The notes under the pieces were generated by a model. The model had not been told where the DNA came from. It ran no database searches and saw only the letters and a program-made list of their open reading frames with translations. A stretch of DNA of 64,000 bases from Narthecium ossifragum. Taxonomy: Eukaryota > Streptophyta > Magnoliopsida > Dioscoreales > Nartheciaceae. The stretch spans positions 8,983,485-9,047,484 of the forward strand of contig OY986968.1 in NCBI GenBank assembly GCA_963920575.1, given 5' to 3'. A program made the position numbers and the translations under genes. This document shows, in pieces, positions 45,698 through 56,981 of this stretch (the stretch's first letter is position 1; each line of letters starts with the position of its first letter).

Positions 45698-47058
45698 AAA
45701 GTCTAAAATACGAGTCCTTTACTTGATCATTGAACATTTACTTTCACAAATTCAACTCAAATATAGGAGTAGTTGTTTCATACTTTCATGATAAGTTGAT
45801 AACAGCTCAAGCTCACAAGCCATTTCAAATTCAAGATGAGAGGAATTGTTCTATTTGTTCATAAAAAGAAGGATCTTGGTCCTGTCTTGGATACATCAAA
45901 TGCTAGAAACATGGGTACAGCATTGCAAGAATTTTGACCACGTCAGAAAAAGAGTTTGAGAAACATGCCATTGTGCTGAAAGGAAAAGACCATCATGACA
46001 AAACCAGCTGCAGAAGAATCAGATGTTGTAGTCTCATGTACTGTTTTAGAACTAAAGAAAGAAATTATTCTTCATATAGTTATTGGCATAATGTTTCCCT
46101 TCTTTAATCATAGGCGAAAGTTTATTGCATTTTCCCTCCATTCTACCTGTACACCAAGTTTTTATACCTTTTGTTGATGGTAATTTCATAAATAGATGAA
46201 ATTATCATAAAATTATCATCTTTCGACTCTCACATGGTCGGAGCATTTTGACCATAACTTCCACATACGGCCTCCAAATAAGCTGTTTTAACTTTCGTTC
46301 GAAAGATTATTCGAAGACCTACAAATTTGCTAGCGACAACTTCTCTATATTCCAATGTTTAGTATACAAAATCTACAATAGAAGCAAGCGATGGCAAAAT
46401 GGTAAATACATGGCTAAAACTATTTTCCTCCGTATATTTTTGGCCATATCTCCTTTCGCGGTCATGTATTTTCGTGCATTCCCCCTTTTGTTGATAACAT
46501 TTTGATGCATTCCCTTTTGTGATAAGGCAAAGGTTTTCCGACCATATTTTCCTCATTCAGTGTCCAAATTAGACAATTCTTGGACCGTTGTAAAGAGGGT
46601 TCGAAAAGCTACAATATGACACTATGGATGAATATAGTGGAACATTGGACAAAATCGTCCGATGATCCATCTCTTGATCATCAACGCAGTGAGGGTATTT
46701 TCCCCACAACTTTGTCATCTGTTATCCAAATGAAGTGATTCTTAGATCGATAGAAAGGTCATTTGAAGAGTTACAATTTTTGTTCTTAGAGTTTTAGTAA
46801 ATTCAAAGGTTATCATACACCGAAATGCAAAAGTTGGAAAAAAATCATCCATGGATGAGTTCGTCCATCTTAACTTCCAGCACAGTTAGAGTATTTTGAT
46901 CATAACGTTTTTATACGATATCCAAATGAGCTGATTCTTCGACCATTAGAAAGATAAGTCATTGATCTACAACTTTTGTTCCGAGGTTTTGCCAAAATCA
47001 AATTCTATGATGGACCAAAATGCGATTAAATTCTAAATTCTAGTGGTAATTTCGTTAA
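45698..47058. other. Unclassified non-coding DNA with decayed repeats
   Basis: 45698-46220 shows no recognisable gene; the longest frame (45995-46177) has no known motif. From about 46225 there are at least four diverged units of roughly 170-195 bp sharing GTATTTTGATCATAAC-like, ATCCAAATGAGCTGATTCTT-like and GAAAGATCATT..ACAACTTTTGTT-like blocks (46230, 46540, 46690, 46885). Such arrays are common in U3 or spacer regions of old Ty3 elements. Confidence 0.5.
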
Positions 47059-47206
47059 TGTGAGAACGCATTCCTCTACCCTAGCTCGACTGCGTAGGTC
47101 GAAGGCCGTGTCCTATTGGTCTGTTTCCGCGTCGGATGTGATTAGTCAATCACATTGTTAATTTTGAACCCCAAGGGCAAGTTGGTAAATTGCGTATTGT
47201 CGGTCG

Positions 47207-49439
47207 GTTTCTGTTCGTGGATAAAACGTTGATTTTGAACGAGATTTCTATTTTATTTCCGAGCAAATCATTTTTAATTTCGTATAAGGAAATTGCAGGC
47301 ACTACACCCCTGGATCGCCAAGTCGGCAAATCCATCATTTACATCCCCGTAGGGAACACCTCCGATTCTAGATCTAGTAAAATAAAGCATTTTTCTATAA
47401 CAATAAAATAAGAAAAAGAAAATAAATGACGTGAGGTCTTGGACCACCACCTTCATTGCCATGCACGCCATCTTTGTCGCCGATGCTTCAAGTCCGCTGG
47501 GCTTGGGAGAGTTGTCATCCAAGTATTGGGAACGCCGTCCAATAGGATCCGATCTCCGTCATTGTGGGAGGACGGGAACTGGGCTTGATGAAGTCGGCTA
47601 GGACTAGAGAAGCCTGAGCTGGAACAGAGGGATGCACCTGCTGGAACAGAGGATGTGCGACGAGCGGCTGGGGGCTAAAGCTTTTGTCACCGTAACGGCC
47701 TTGGGAAGACGATGGCGGACGTCCTTCTTCGGAGTAGGTTTGTGTTCCTGCGTCGTTGGACCGCCGAGGAGATGGAGAAGAGTCAGCTGGAACAGAGGAA
47801 GCAGGGGAAACGTTGCCCTTCGAAGCCGCCGGAGACGAGAGAGGGAGTGTGTCTAGGTCCGATCTCCGTGCGCGTCGAGATAGTGAGCTGGAGCACCTTG
47901 CTGGAGGTATGGGCGGAGCAGCGAGCGGAGGGGTGGAGCTGAGCCGCAGGATCGACGAAGCTTCTTGCAGCGGCAACCCAAAGACGCGAGCTCTGGATGG
48001 GTTCCGGCTACGTCGACGAGACCGGCGTCGTCTGGTGGTACACAACGTTGGAGCGCTAACAGAACCTCTCCGTCTTCAAGCCTCCAAGCTCTCTATGTCT
48101 CCGACGTGAGCATCCCGGCGGCAACCTTCCAGAACTTCGAACTTCACTGTCTTCCTCCGGGTGTCTAGCGCAGCCTCCCAACGTTTCCACCAGACTTCAC
48201 CGTCCTGTTTTCACCCCACAACTCCACTATTTATAGTCATGAGAAGTGCATGTGATTATATGGAACGGGATCATGGTCCCTAATCAAAGGGATGCTGATT
48301 GCATTAGAGGAGGCTAATCCTTTTATATAAGGATAACTACCATGCAACCCAGCTGTGATTGCTGTTGATTTTATTTTATTCTTTATATGGTATGGGATGA
48401 CTGACCATGCAATCCGATTGGAGATGGCTTCTAAGTGTTCTGGCGGATTCTCTTTTGAAATTCGAAAGTGATGTTCAAATTTCAAATTTATCATGATTTG
48501 AATATTTTTCTCATGTCCATTATTATTTGAATATTTGTCTAGCTTTAATAAGACATTTGTGAATATTTACTCCCGTACAGAATATTTATCTGAATTCTAA
48601 ATATTTACAGGAATTTTATCAAAAATATCCTCAGTGGTCATATATGTTGGACCAAAATATTTCAAATAATTATATCCCCGAGGGTGTGAACTAACTAAGA
48701 TACCCCTCAAGGCTAAGGGTTGAGGTAAGATTACCAAAATACCCCTAGGGCTAAATGTCCGAAATACCCCTTTGGTTATGGCTCATGTGTTGTCCAAATA
48801 TATATTTTGGACGAAAATACCCCCCGAGGTGGACGGGACGTTGAAGGTTGATGTGTGGATGTGAGAGTTGCAGATGACCAAAGTACCCTTATCATGGGTG
48901 ATTTGGAGAGTTACCCTAGATTTGAAGGTTTATGTGAGATACTGTCAAAGCCATCAAAGGGTCGATGAAAGAATTCTGAAATATCTGAATTTATGTGCTC
49001 TTTATCAAAATTCCAAAAAATACCCTGAAGGCTATAATTACCAAAATACCCCTCTATGTGTGTAGAATGATGTCAAAATCATAAAGGGTTAATTTGGAGT
49101 GTTATTGGGAGTTTAGGTCTATATTTTGACCAAAATACCCGAAATACCCTACAGGGCTGAAAATTATCGAAACGTCCCTTGGTTTATATAGGATGCCATC
49201 AAAACCATGTAGGATGAATCAAGATGTGTTAGGGAGTTTAACCATGTATATTTAGTCAAAGTTTCCAAAATTCCCTCTGTCATTTCTAAAGTCGAGAAGG
49301 CATGTTTAGAGCATTTTAAGTATGTTTTCGAATGTTGTCATGCCTTTGTAAAACGTCTAAAGCATGCATGTATGTAACAAAGGTAATTTCGTAAATATTA
49401 TGAATTCTACCCTTTGTCAAAATCGGTGTCAACAGTTTC
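47207..49439 (-). mobile_element. Solo LTR, Tat-like, TSD GTTTC
   Basis: The LTR is 47212-49434 (2223 bp), flanked by GTTTC at 47207-47211 and 49435-49439. On the minus strand it starts TGTTGACACCGATTTTG and ends CCACGAACA; TGTTGACACC starts are usual for Tat-lineage LTRs. A minus-strand TATAAATA box is at 48228-48235. A 176-codon Pro/Ser/Arg-rich frame (47515-48045) lies in the presumed leader but resembles no family, so I do not call it a gene. Confidence 0.85.
48640..49300 (-). repeat. Degenerate short-unit repeats in the Tat-like LTR
   Basis: ACCAAAATACCCCT-like motifs recur at least seven times (about 48650, 48750, 48765, 48815, 49015, 49035, 49130) with irregular spacing, in the upstream half of the LTR relative to its TATA box. 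Confidence 0.6.
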
Positions 49440-49703
49440 ACACCCGCGTAATACACACACGGCCTCATGAGTGATGAATGTATTTGTTAGAACCCTAGGC
49501 GAGCTTCGGATTGAAAGATCCGAGCTCGGGCGTGAAAGCTTGTCTTTAGGACAACTTTGAGCCCTATAGCGATCGATCGGCCCTTGCAACGTTAGATCAG
49601 CTTCGAGAGCAAGCGCCAAGGCTGAGGTGTCAGCCGATCAACTGACCTTGTGCGATCGATCGCTACTTTAGGCAATTGATCGGACACTGCTGGTATAAGT
49701 AGT

Positions 49704-52700
49704 CACCATGTGAGGACCTGTCCCTCTACTCCTAGGTCGACCGTCTAGGTCGGGCCCGTGGCTCGTTGTGGACCGCAAGGGCAATTTGATAAATTACACC
49801 TTGTCGGTTGGTTTGACACCCGCGTGCACACACTGATCGTGTTTGTGTTAATGTTTATTAAGAACAGTTAGGTGGACCCGAGATCGAAAGATCCGGGCTT
49901 GGGCTTATGTTTTAGCCCAAGTCTGGCTTTATGAGCGAAAGGGATCGATCTTCTCTTACTAAGAAGATCGATCGTTTAGCGTCAGAAAGTTAAGTCGGTT
50001 CGTCATGAAAGATCAATCTTTTCTTGAGGAAAGATCAATCTCTCATAAGGCGGTCCTTCCGTCTATAAAATGCACGCGATCCCTTCTTTGATCCGGCTGG
50101 ATTTGGAGGAGATGGAGGACAATCCAAGGCTTAGCAGCTCGGATTGAAGCTGTTCTAGTCTAGGTAGGGATCCTAGCTACTTGAGTTCCCAGTTTTTGAA
50201 GGTTTTGATTTTGTTTTGTGATCTTTTGCTTAGATCTGCTAATATACATGTTTGTTTTCAATGAAAGCATCGGTTTTGGACTCGTTGTCCTTCGTACTAC
50301 TATATCCTAAGGTTTTGTGGGATTTGGTGGAGTTTTCCGATGCTATTTCTCACCAGCAGTTCACCATTTGTGGGACGTCATGCTTAGCCCGTGCATGATC
50401 AATCTTCTGGTGGAGAAGATCGATCTTTTCTTGGATGGCGTAGACGGGGTCCCGGGTCACAAGGAAGATCGATCCTTCTGATGGAGAAGAACGATCCCTT
50501 ACGGCTTGACCGGGATGGGGACTTCCAAACGCTAAGCAGATCGATCTTCTTTGGTGGAGAAGATCGATCCCTTTAGTGGCTGAGAAGCGTTTTCAATGGT
50601 TTTTTTTCCCACGAGGCTTCGCATGTACGAATTTTCTTTATCGCTTTATACCATGCACATATTGTTAAGCATGTTATCCCCATAATAAAGGATAGTGCTG
50701 AACCGAGAGAGTGATGACTCCGGGGATGTGTAGATAGCATGTTGTATTGTTAGCGGTGTTTTCCAGGGTTGCTTCTCATGGCATGCTGTTCTTTTGTGAA
50801 CTAGTTGCAGTTGGTGGTGTTACCACTGCAGCAGTTCCTTGACTTACTTATCTGTTCACCACCCCAGGCCGGCAGGGTGCCGATCCCAAACCTTGTTTAT
50901 TATATCATCACAGGTGTTGCATGCTTACTTGCTTATCTGCGTGTGTTCATAGTATGCATCTGATTGTGCATTAGTTGCATAAGGTTAGGGCGTAGGCGAT
51001 GGGTTGATCCCCAATCCGGGGCTTTCGTGTCACGCCCCAACCCGTGAAAGCCCAACCGGGCCGAGAGACGCGAACCGGAACCTAACGAAACGCAGAAAAT
51101 TTGGCGAGGGTTCCCTCTAACCTATTGTTCTCCCTAGAAAGTTCACCAAAAACACCCTCAATTTAAAATACAATAATTTAAGCAAACCTCGAACCAAAGA
51201 TTACAATCCCAAAAGTGTTTAATATACAAATTCTCGAAGAGGGGAAGATCCAAATACAACAGTTTACTCACTAGGAGACTAACTAACAAATGTTTAAAGC
51301 AGTAAAAGATCGCCACCTCTCAGACTCCGCCTGGCGCCGCCGCACCGCCGACCAACTTCCCGGTAGGGGCCACTGAAAAGGAGCTAGCGCATGCATCTGC
51401 AAAACACAGCTCGGGTAGGAGTGAGCAACTAAGCTCTGCAGGGAAACTGCACTACAACACACAGAAGGAAGAGGGAAACGCAACAGTGTCACCTCTAAGT
51501 AAAATCTGGATGTATACAGAGGACCCATAACCCCACCGCGTGTCCCTAAGGCCCACGATCATGGTCTTTCAGAAGAACTGGTCACATGATGGGTCACGCT
51601 CAGTAAGCAGGAAACAACACTGCTGGCTCACAAGCAGGGAACGACACTGCAGGCGGGAAATGGCACCGCTGAGTAGGTAACCCCTCTACTCAAGAGTCAA
51701 CACAGTGGGACACCGGCTACACTTCAACATCCGACTCGAGACCGACACGACCTCTACAATCACCAAGCAACAGGTGTACCAGTCATCTAGGCCTATCATC
51801 GACTTTGACTGTACACCACAATTCAAATATGATCCAAACTACCCAACCCCGGTCCTATGGCTAAATCCGAGCTTCCAGCCTCGGGGAGGCGACCCACAGA
51901 TCGCCCACACCCTAACCATGCAACTAATGCACAACAGAGATGCATGCGATGAACATACGCATATAAGCAGTTAAGCATGCATCAGGATGTGATGATAACA
52001 TAACAAGGTCTGGGCTCGACACTCTGCCGGCCCAGGGTGGTGAACATATATTTAAGGTTTGAAACTGTTGCAGTGGTACACCACCAACTACCAGCCAGTT
52101 CACCGGCAACCGGCATCGGGAAGCAGCCCCGCAAACAACAGAGACAAACCACGCAGGTAAAAGCCCTCGGCGCACGCCGGCATGCAAGGCTATGGAAAGC
52201 AGTAGGGCTACCCTCCCACTTATTCTAAACATTCCATGAGTCATCACTCTCCTGGTTCACCACTACCCTAATATGGGGCTAGCATGCTTAAGAGTATGTA
52301 CAAGATATAAAGCTATAAGACTGTACATACAAAGCCCCGCGGGCAAACCTATTGAAAAAGGCCCTCAACCACTAAGAGATCGATCTCTCTCCCAGAGAAG
52401 ATTGATCTTCTTAGTGCTTGGGAGAAAACTTGTCCCTGTCAACCGGAAGAGATCGATCTTCTCCACCAGAAGGATCGATCTTCCTCATGACACGGATCCC
52501 GCCATACCAGCCAAGCAAGGATCGATCTTCTCCAACAGAAGGATCGATCCCTCTCGGGCTGGGCATGACGCTCCACAAGAGATCGATCTTTCCTCAAGAG
52601 AGATCGATCCCAATGGGTTCACCGGCAAACCGCCGGTGAGAAATACAGTCGGAAAACTCCACCAAATCCCACAAAACTCTGGGATCTGGTAGTACGAAGG

Positions 52701-54113
52701 ACCACGAGTCCAAAACCGAAGATTTCATTGAAAACAAACTTGTATTTTAACATATCTAAGCAAAACAAACATTAATCGAACTCAATCTCACAAATTCGAA
52801 AAAACAAGTAGGTAGGAATCCCTACCTAGGCAATAGCTGCTTCAATCCCAGCTGCTAGGCCTTGGATCGTCCTCAAACTCAATCAAATCCAGCAAGAACA
52901 CAACTCAAGACGCGGATTTGCCAAAAAAATCAAAGAAAAGGGATTTCGTTCGTTTTATAGATGAACGAATCGACTCAAGAGAGCTCGATCTTTTTTAGAA
53001 AGAGATCGATCTTCCTTGACAAGCCGGGTTGACTTTCTGGCACTAAAAGATCGATCTTCTAGCAATGACGATCGATCCCTTAGGTGCAGAAAACTAAAGC
53101 TCAAGCCCAAGCCCGGATCTTTCGATCCCGGGTCCACCTAACCTTTCTAATCAAACACTAACACAAACATGGTCAGTATGTACACACGCGGGTGTGGAAC
53201 AAATCGACAAGGCTCAATTTACCAAATTGCCCTTACGGTCTACAACGAGCCACTGGGGTAGAGGGGCAGGTCCTCACATTTCAGGTAACTCGGATTTAGC
53301 TCTAAGACCGTGGCTGGGTAGCGTGGTCCAGGTTTAAATGGTAGTATTTCTGTCGATCTTGATGATAGGCTTAGATGACTGGAATACTCTTGTTGATCGA
53401 GGTTTAAAGCTCGTGTCGGCCTCGAGCCGGGTTCTGAGGTGTAGCCGGTGTCCGGTTTCTACGACTCTTGAGTAGAGGGTGTGCCTACTCCGCGGTGCCA
53501 TTTTCTGCCAGCAGTGTCGGTTTTCTGCTTGTGAGTCAGCAGTGTTGGTTTCCTGCTTACTGAGTATAACCCAGCATGTGACCAGTTCTTCTGGAAGACC
53601 ATGACTGTGGACCTCAGGGACACGCGGTGAAATTATGGAGCCCCTATGTACACCCAAGCTTTGTTTGAAGGTGACACTATTGTGTGTCCACCTTCTTTGT
53701 GTGAATCGTAGTGTAGTTTCCCTGCTATGCTTAGTTGCTCATTCCTATCCATGCTGCGTTTTGCAGGTGCATGCATTAGCTCCTCTTCGATGGCCCCTAC
53801 CGGGCAGGTGTTTAGCAGCGCGGCGACGCCTGCCGAAGTTTGAGGAGCGGTGATCCCCCTTTTTTGTTACAGTTATTCTCCTACGGGAGTGTGATGTATA
53901 ATTTACCCTTTTTGAAGAGTTTGATGAAATGAATTGTTTTACTACATCTGCTGAGATTTCTTTAATTATTACTTTAATAAGGGTGTTTTGAGGATTTTTT
54001 AGGGAGACTAGTAGATTAGAGGGAACCCTCACCAAAATTTTTGTAGTTAGTTAGGTCCCGGTTCGCGTCGCCCAGCCCGGTTGGGCCTACGCGGGTCGGG
54101 GCGCGACACACCA
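49704..54113 (+). mobile_element. Tekay-family solo LTR, TSD CACCA, split by a second one
   Basis: The LTR is 49709-54108, flanked by CACCA at 49704-49708 and 54109-54113. It begins TGTGAGGACCTGTCCC and ends GGGGCGCGACA. Without the insertion at 51028-53278 it is about 2.14 kb. It carries GATCGATC hairpins at about 49944-50045 upstream of a TATAAAA box (50064-50070) and again at 50396-50575. The target site is 3-7 bases downstream of the TATA element of the older LTR it entered. Confidence 0.92.
51023..53283 (-). mobile_element. Nested Tekay-family solo LTR, reverse orientation
   Basis: The LTR is 51028-53278 (2251 bp), flanked by TTTCG (51023-51027) and TTTCA (53279-53283), a duplication with one G-to-A change. 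On the minus strand it starts TGTGAGGACCTGCCCC and ends GGGGCGTGACA. Palindrome hairpins lie at 52980-53085, upstream of the minus-strand TATAAAA (52953-52959), and at 52378-52610 downstream. Confidence 0.92.
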
Positions 54114-55706
54114 GCTCCCCTGTTTTCTTTTCTTTCTCTTCTTCTACGCCATTCTTAGGGTTTCGCGAGAGAGAGAGAGTGTGTGTGTGTGTTCTCCAGT
54201 GGCTTCGAGGCGGCGACGGTGAGGGGGAAGGCTAACGAAGATCACCCTTGGTCGGATTAAGAAGGATTAGCTGTGGATTAGTGAGTTTGAGGTAGGGTTC
54301 TTGATCTAAACCCTTGTTTAAGTGTTCTTAAGTTGTTTAACCATTGGTTTGTTGATTTCTCTCATCTACATTGTTCTTCTATCTTTATTCTTCAACTGAT
54401 TGAAGTTCCATACAATTTGCTAGTGATTTAATTGATATTTATGCATCTTTTTCTGGGATTTTTCTCGAATTTTTGTTTTTATCTGAAACTGGTATGTTTA
54501 AGCTCGAATTCAGTCTTGTACGTGCATAATCTTGGCTAATCTTTATCATGAAAGTTGTATATCTCTGAGTCTACATTCAAATCTCACTGATTTCATAATT
54601 TGTAGATTTTGACACGAATGTCAGTGAATTTTCTTCTAAACTATGACGAAACAGAACCTTTGGAAAAAGTTAGGAAACTCATCAATTTTTTTACTTCAAT
54701 TCGATCCAATTCTTGGACATGTTGCCGCTAACATGTCTTTCTATATCTGACCATATTTTCATCGTTTCTAACTTTTTGGTTACTGTAGCATTCCGAAAAT
54801 AGGTGTTTTCATGGATTTTGGTGGAAACATCGTAAATGATGGAATTGATGTTTAATTCATCGTAAATCATGGAATTGATGTTTCTAATGATATTTAGGAT
54901 TAGCATGTTCAATTTGGTAGGCTTTTGGATGATTTAAATATTTGAACATCGGCATGTTAGCTATTTACTAACTCCCTTGTTCAATAAGTGATAAATTGAG
55001 AATCATGCTAAATGTATATGTGTAGTATATGTATATGTGTAGTATATGTATATGTGTAGTATATTTATATATCTAGGCCCTATGCGTGACCAAGCCCTAT
55101 GTGAGACTCGTGGATGAACGAAGGGAATCATGTCTTTTGAGAATGTATAGAATAAATAGGCCGAATGTGTGCCTTTGCTTGCGTAGAATAAACGGGCCAA
55201 ATGTGTGCCCTGTATTATCATGTTATATAATATGTTGTTTGTTGATTGGTTGTCGGCGTTGCGCCGAGAGTAGTATAATCTAGATATACTCCATATTGGA
55301 CTATTAATTTTCATGTGGCATATACTGAAACTTAGGCTAGATGTTTGTATAGGTCCATGCATTTGATTGCATTAGAAGCATAAGGATAGGACGTGGGTGA
55401 ATAGGAGTTTCACCGATCAGAGGGCTCATGCAGCTCGGATCTAACTCTAGGATCGAGGTTGGGTAGCAAGGTTTAGGGTGTAATTGTATTGTTGAAATCT
55501 CTGTGTTTTCGAGGTTAATGTCTAGTTGGCCACAATTGTGCTTTGTTGAAGTTGAGAGGTTGTGTCGATTCTCCAAGGCCAAGTGCTAAGGATGGTTGTC
55601 GATGTATTCCCGATGTGGTCCCCATGCACGGGAATCCTGCTTGGGTAAGGGTGATCCTACATATTACTGTTCCGCTGCCTCTTGGTAATATGTTCAAAAG
55701 AGACGT

Positions 55707-56981
55707 TGTTACGAGCGGTCTACTCGTGATCCTCTCGTAATGGGTCTCTACTGCTCCAATCGATCAGAATCGCCCTGATCGGACTTGATTGAGTCCAATT
55801 GGATGATCTAGCTGAATCTGGATCGAATTTGGCTCAAGGAATTGGATCAGGCTTGACTGGATTGGGCTGGATTGAGTCTGATCGAAATTAGACTTGATTG
55901 GATCAAGTCTGATTGGGTTAAGTGGTTGGAGGGCTAAGTGGCTGGTTGAACCGGATTGGATCCAAGGGCTGTGGTTCGCCGGAGTGGATCGCCGGCGTAG
56001 AGACGATGGTGGCGGTCGGGATACGTCCAGGAAGGGTCGCCTGGAGGTGGGGGTGAGATCCACCGGCTCGGATCGGTGAGGTAGGTGGCGGATCGGCCGG
56101 ATCTGGGAGATGGACGGCGGGGGTTTGGGTTCACCGGCGTCGGGGACGACGGGGAGGCTTCTGCGGGCTTTGGGACGTTGTAGAAGACCGGGATCTGGCC
56201 TAGGGAGGTCGGCGGCGTACTTTGGAGGTAAGATATGGGTCGAACGCGGCTTGCCAGTGATGGGGACGGAGATCGGGTTCGCCGAGGACGGCGCCGAAGG
56301 CGATGGAAGACGGCAGGGAAGGGCTGGCCCGAGTCGTGGGAGGTAGGGGAAGAGATTGGCGGTCTTAGGTGGCGACGGGGGTGGCCGGAGAGGCTGGACG
56401 GAGGTATGGCCGGCGGTAGGGTAGGGTTTGACCACGGAAGAGGAGAGAGGAGGAAGAAGGAGGTGACGTGGCGCTGACGTGGCGGTGGGGTTGCTGACGT
56501 GGCGGAGAGAGAAAGTGACGGGGAGAAAGAAGATGAAGGTGAAGGCGATGCCGGCTGCGGAGAAGATGACCGACGAGGAAGAAGGTGGATCTATGGTGGA
56601 TTTCTGGTGAAATCTATATTACTTCTGCTCCTATGATATTCTACTCCTAAGATATTCTACTAATTACTTTATCATTCATCTCATCATGCATAACCTAATA
56701 CAAACTACTAAGGTCCTTTTATAGAGACCTTAACAGAGTCCTAATCCAACTAGAAAACCCCCTTGCTTAATTAGTAAGTAATAAGGTTTCAAACTCAACT
56801 CAACTTCCTAACTCAAATATCAACTAGGACTCAATTAAATATAAAAGGCTAATGATAAATACTAATTAAATACTCTAGTTTGAACTAGGGAAGTCCAAGT
56901 CAAACTAGGAAAGAGGTTGAACCAGCTTGGTTCCTCTTCTGGGTTTGGATCCAGTTGGTCGAGTCGGATCGACTCGTATCA
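55707..56981 (-). repeat. 3' LTR of the LARD element, 1275 bp
   Basis: It starts TGTTACGAGCGGTC and ends ACTCGTATCA on the plus strand. A minus-strand TATAAAAG box is at 56716-56723. A 223-codon Pro/Arg-rich minus-strand frame (55764-56435) lies downstream of the TATA in the presumed leader and is shared with the other LTR. Confidence 0.93.

Noticed and set aside
45995..46177. 60-codon frame with possible membrane segment
   Set aside because: No homology, no context, and located in decayed repeat DNA.
47515..48045. 176-codon Pro/Ser/Arg-rich frame with an upstream TATA box, looking like a small host gene
   Set aside because: The TSD GTTTC at 47207 and 49435 shows it sits in the leader of a Tat-like solo LTR. 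Composition explains the open frame.
54165..54192. GA and GT runs as a regulatory GAGA site
   Set aside because: Simple-sequence run in the leader of an old LTR, too short and generic to assign a role.
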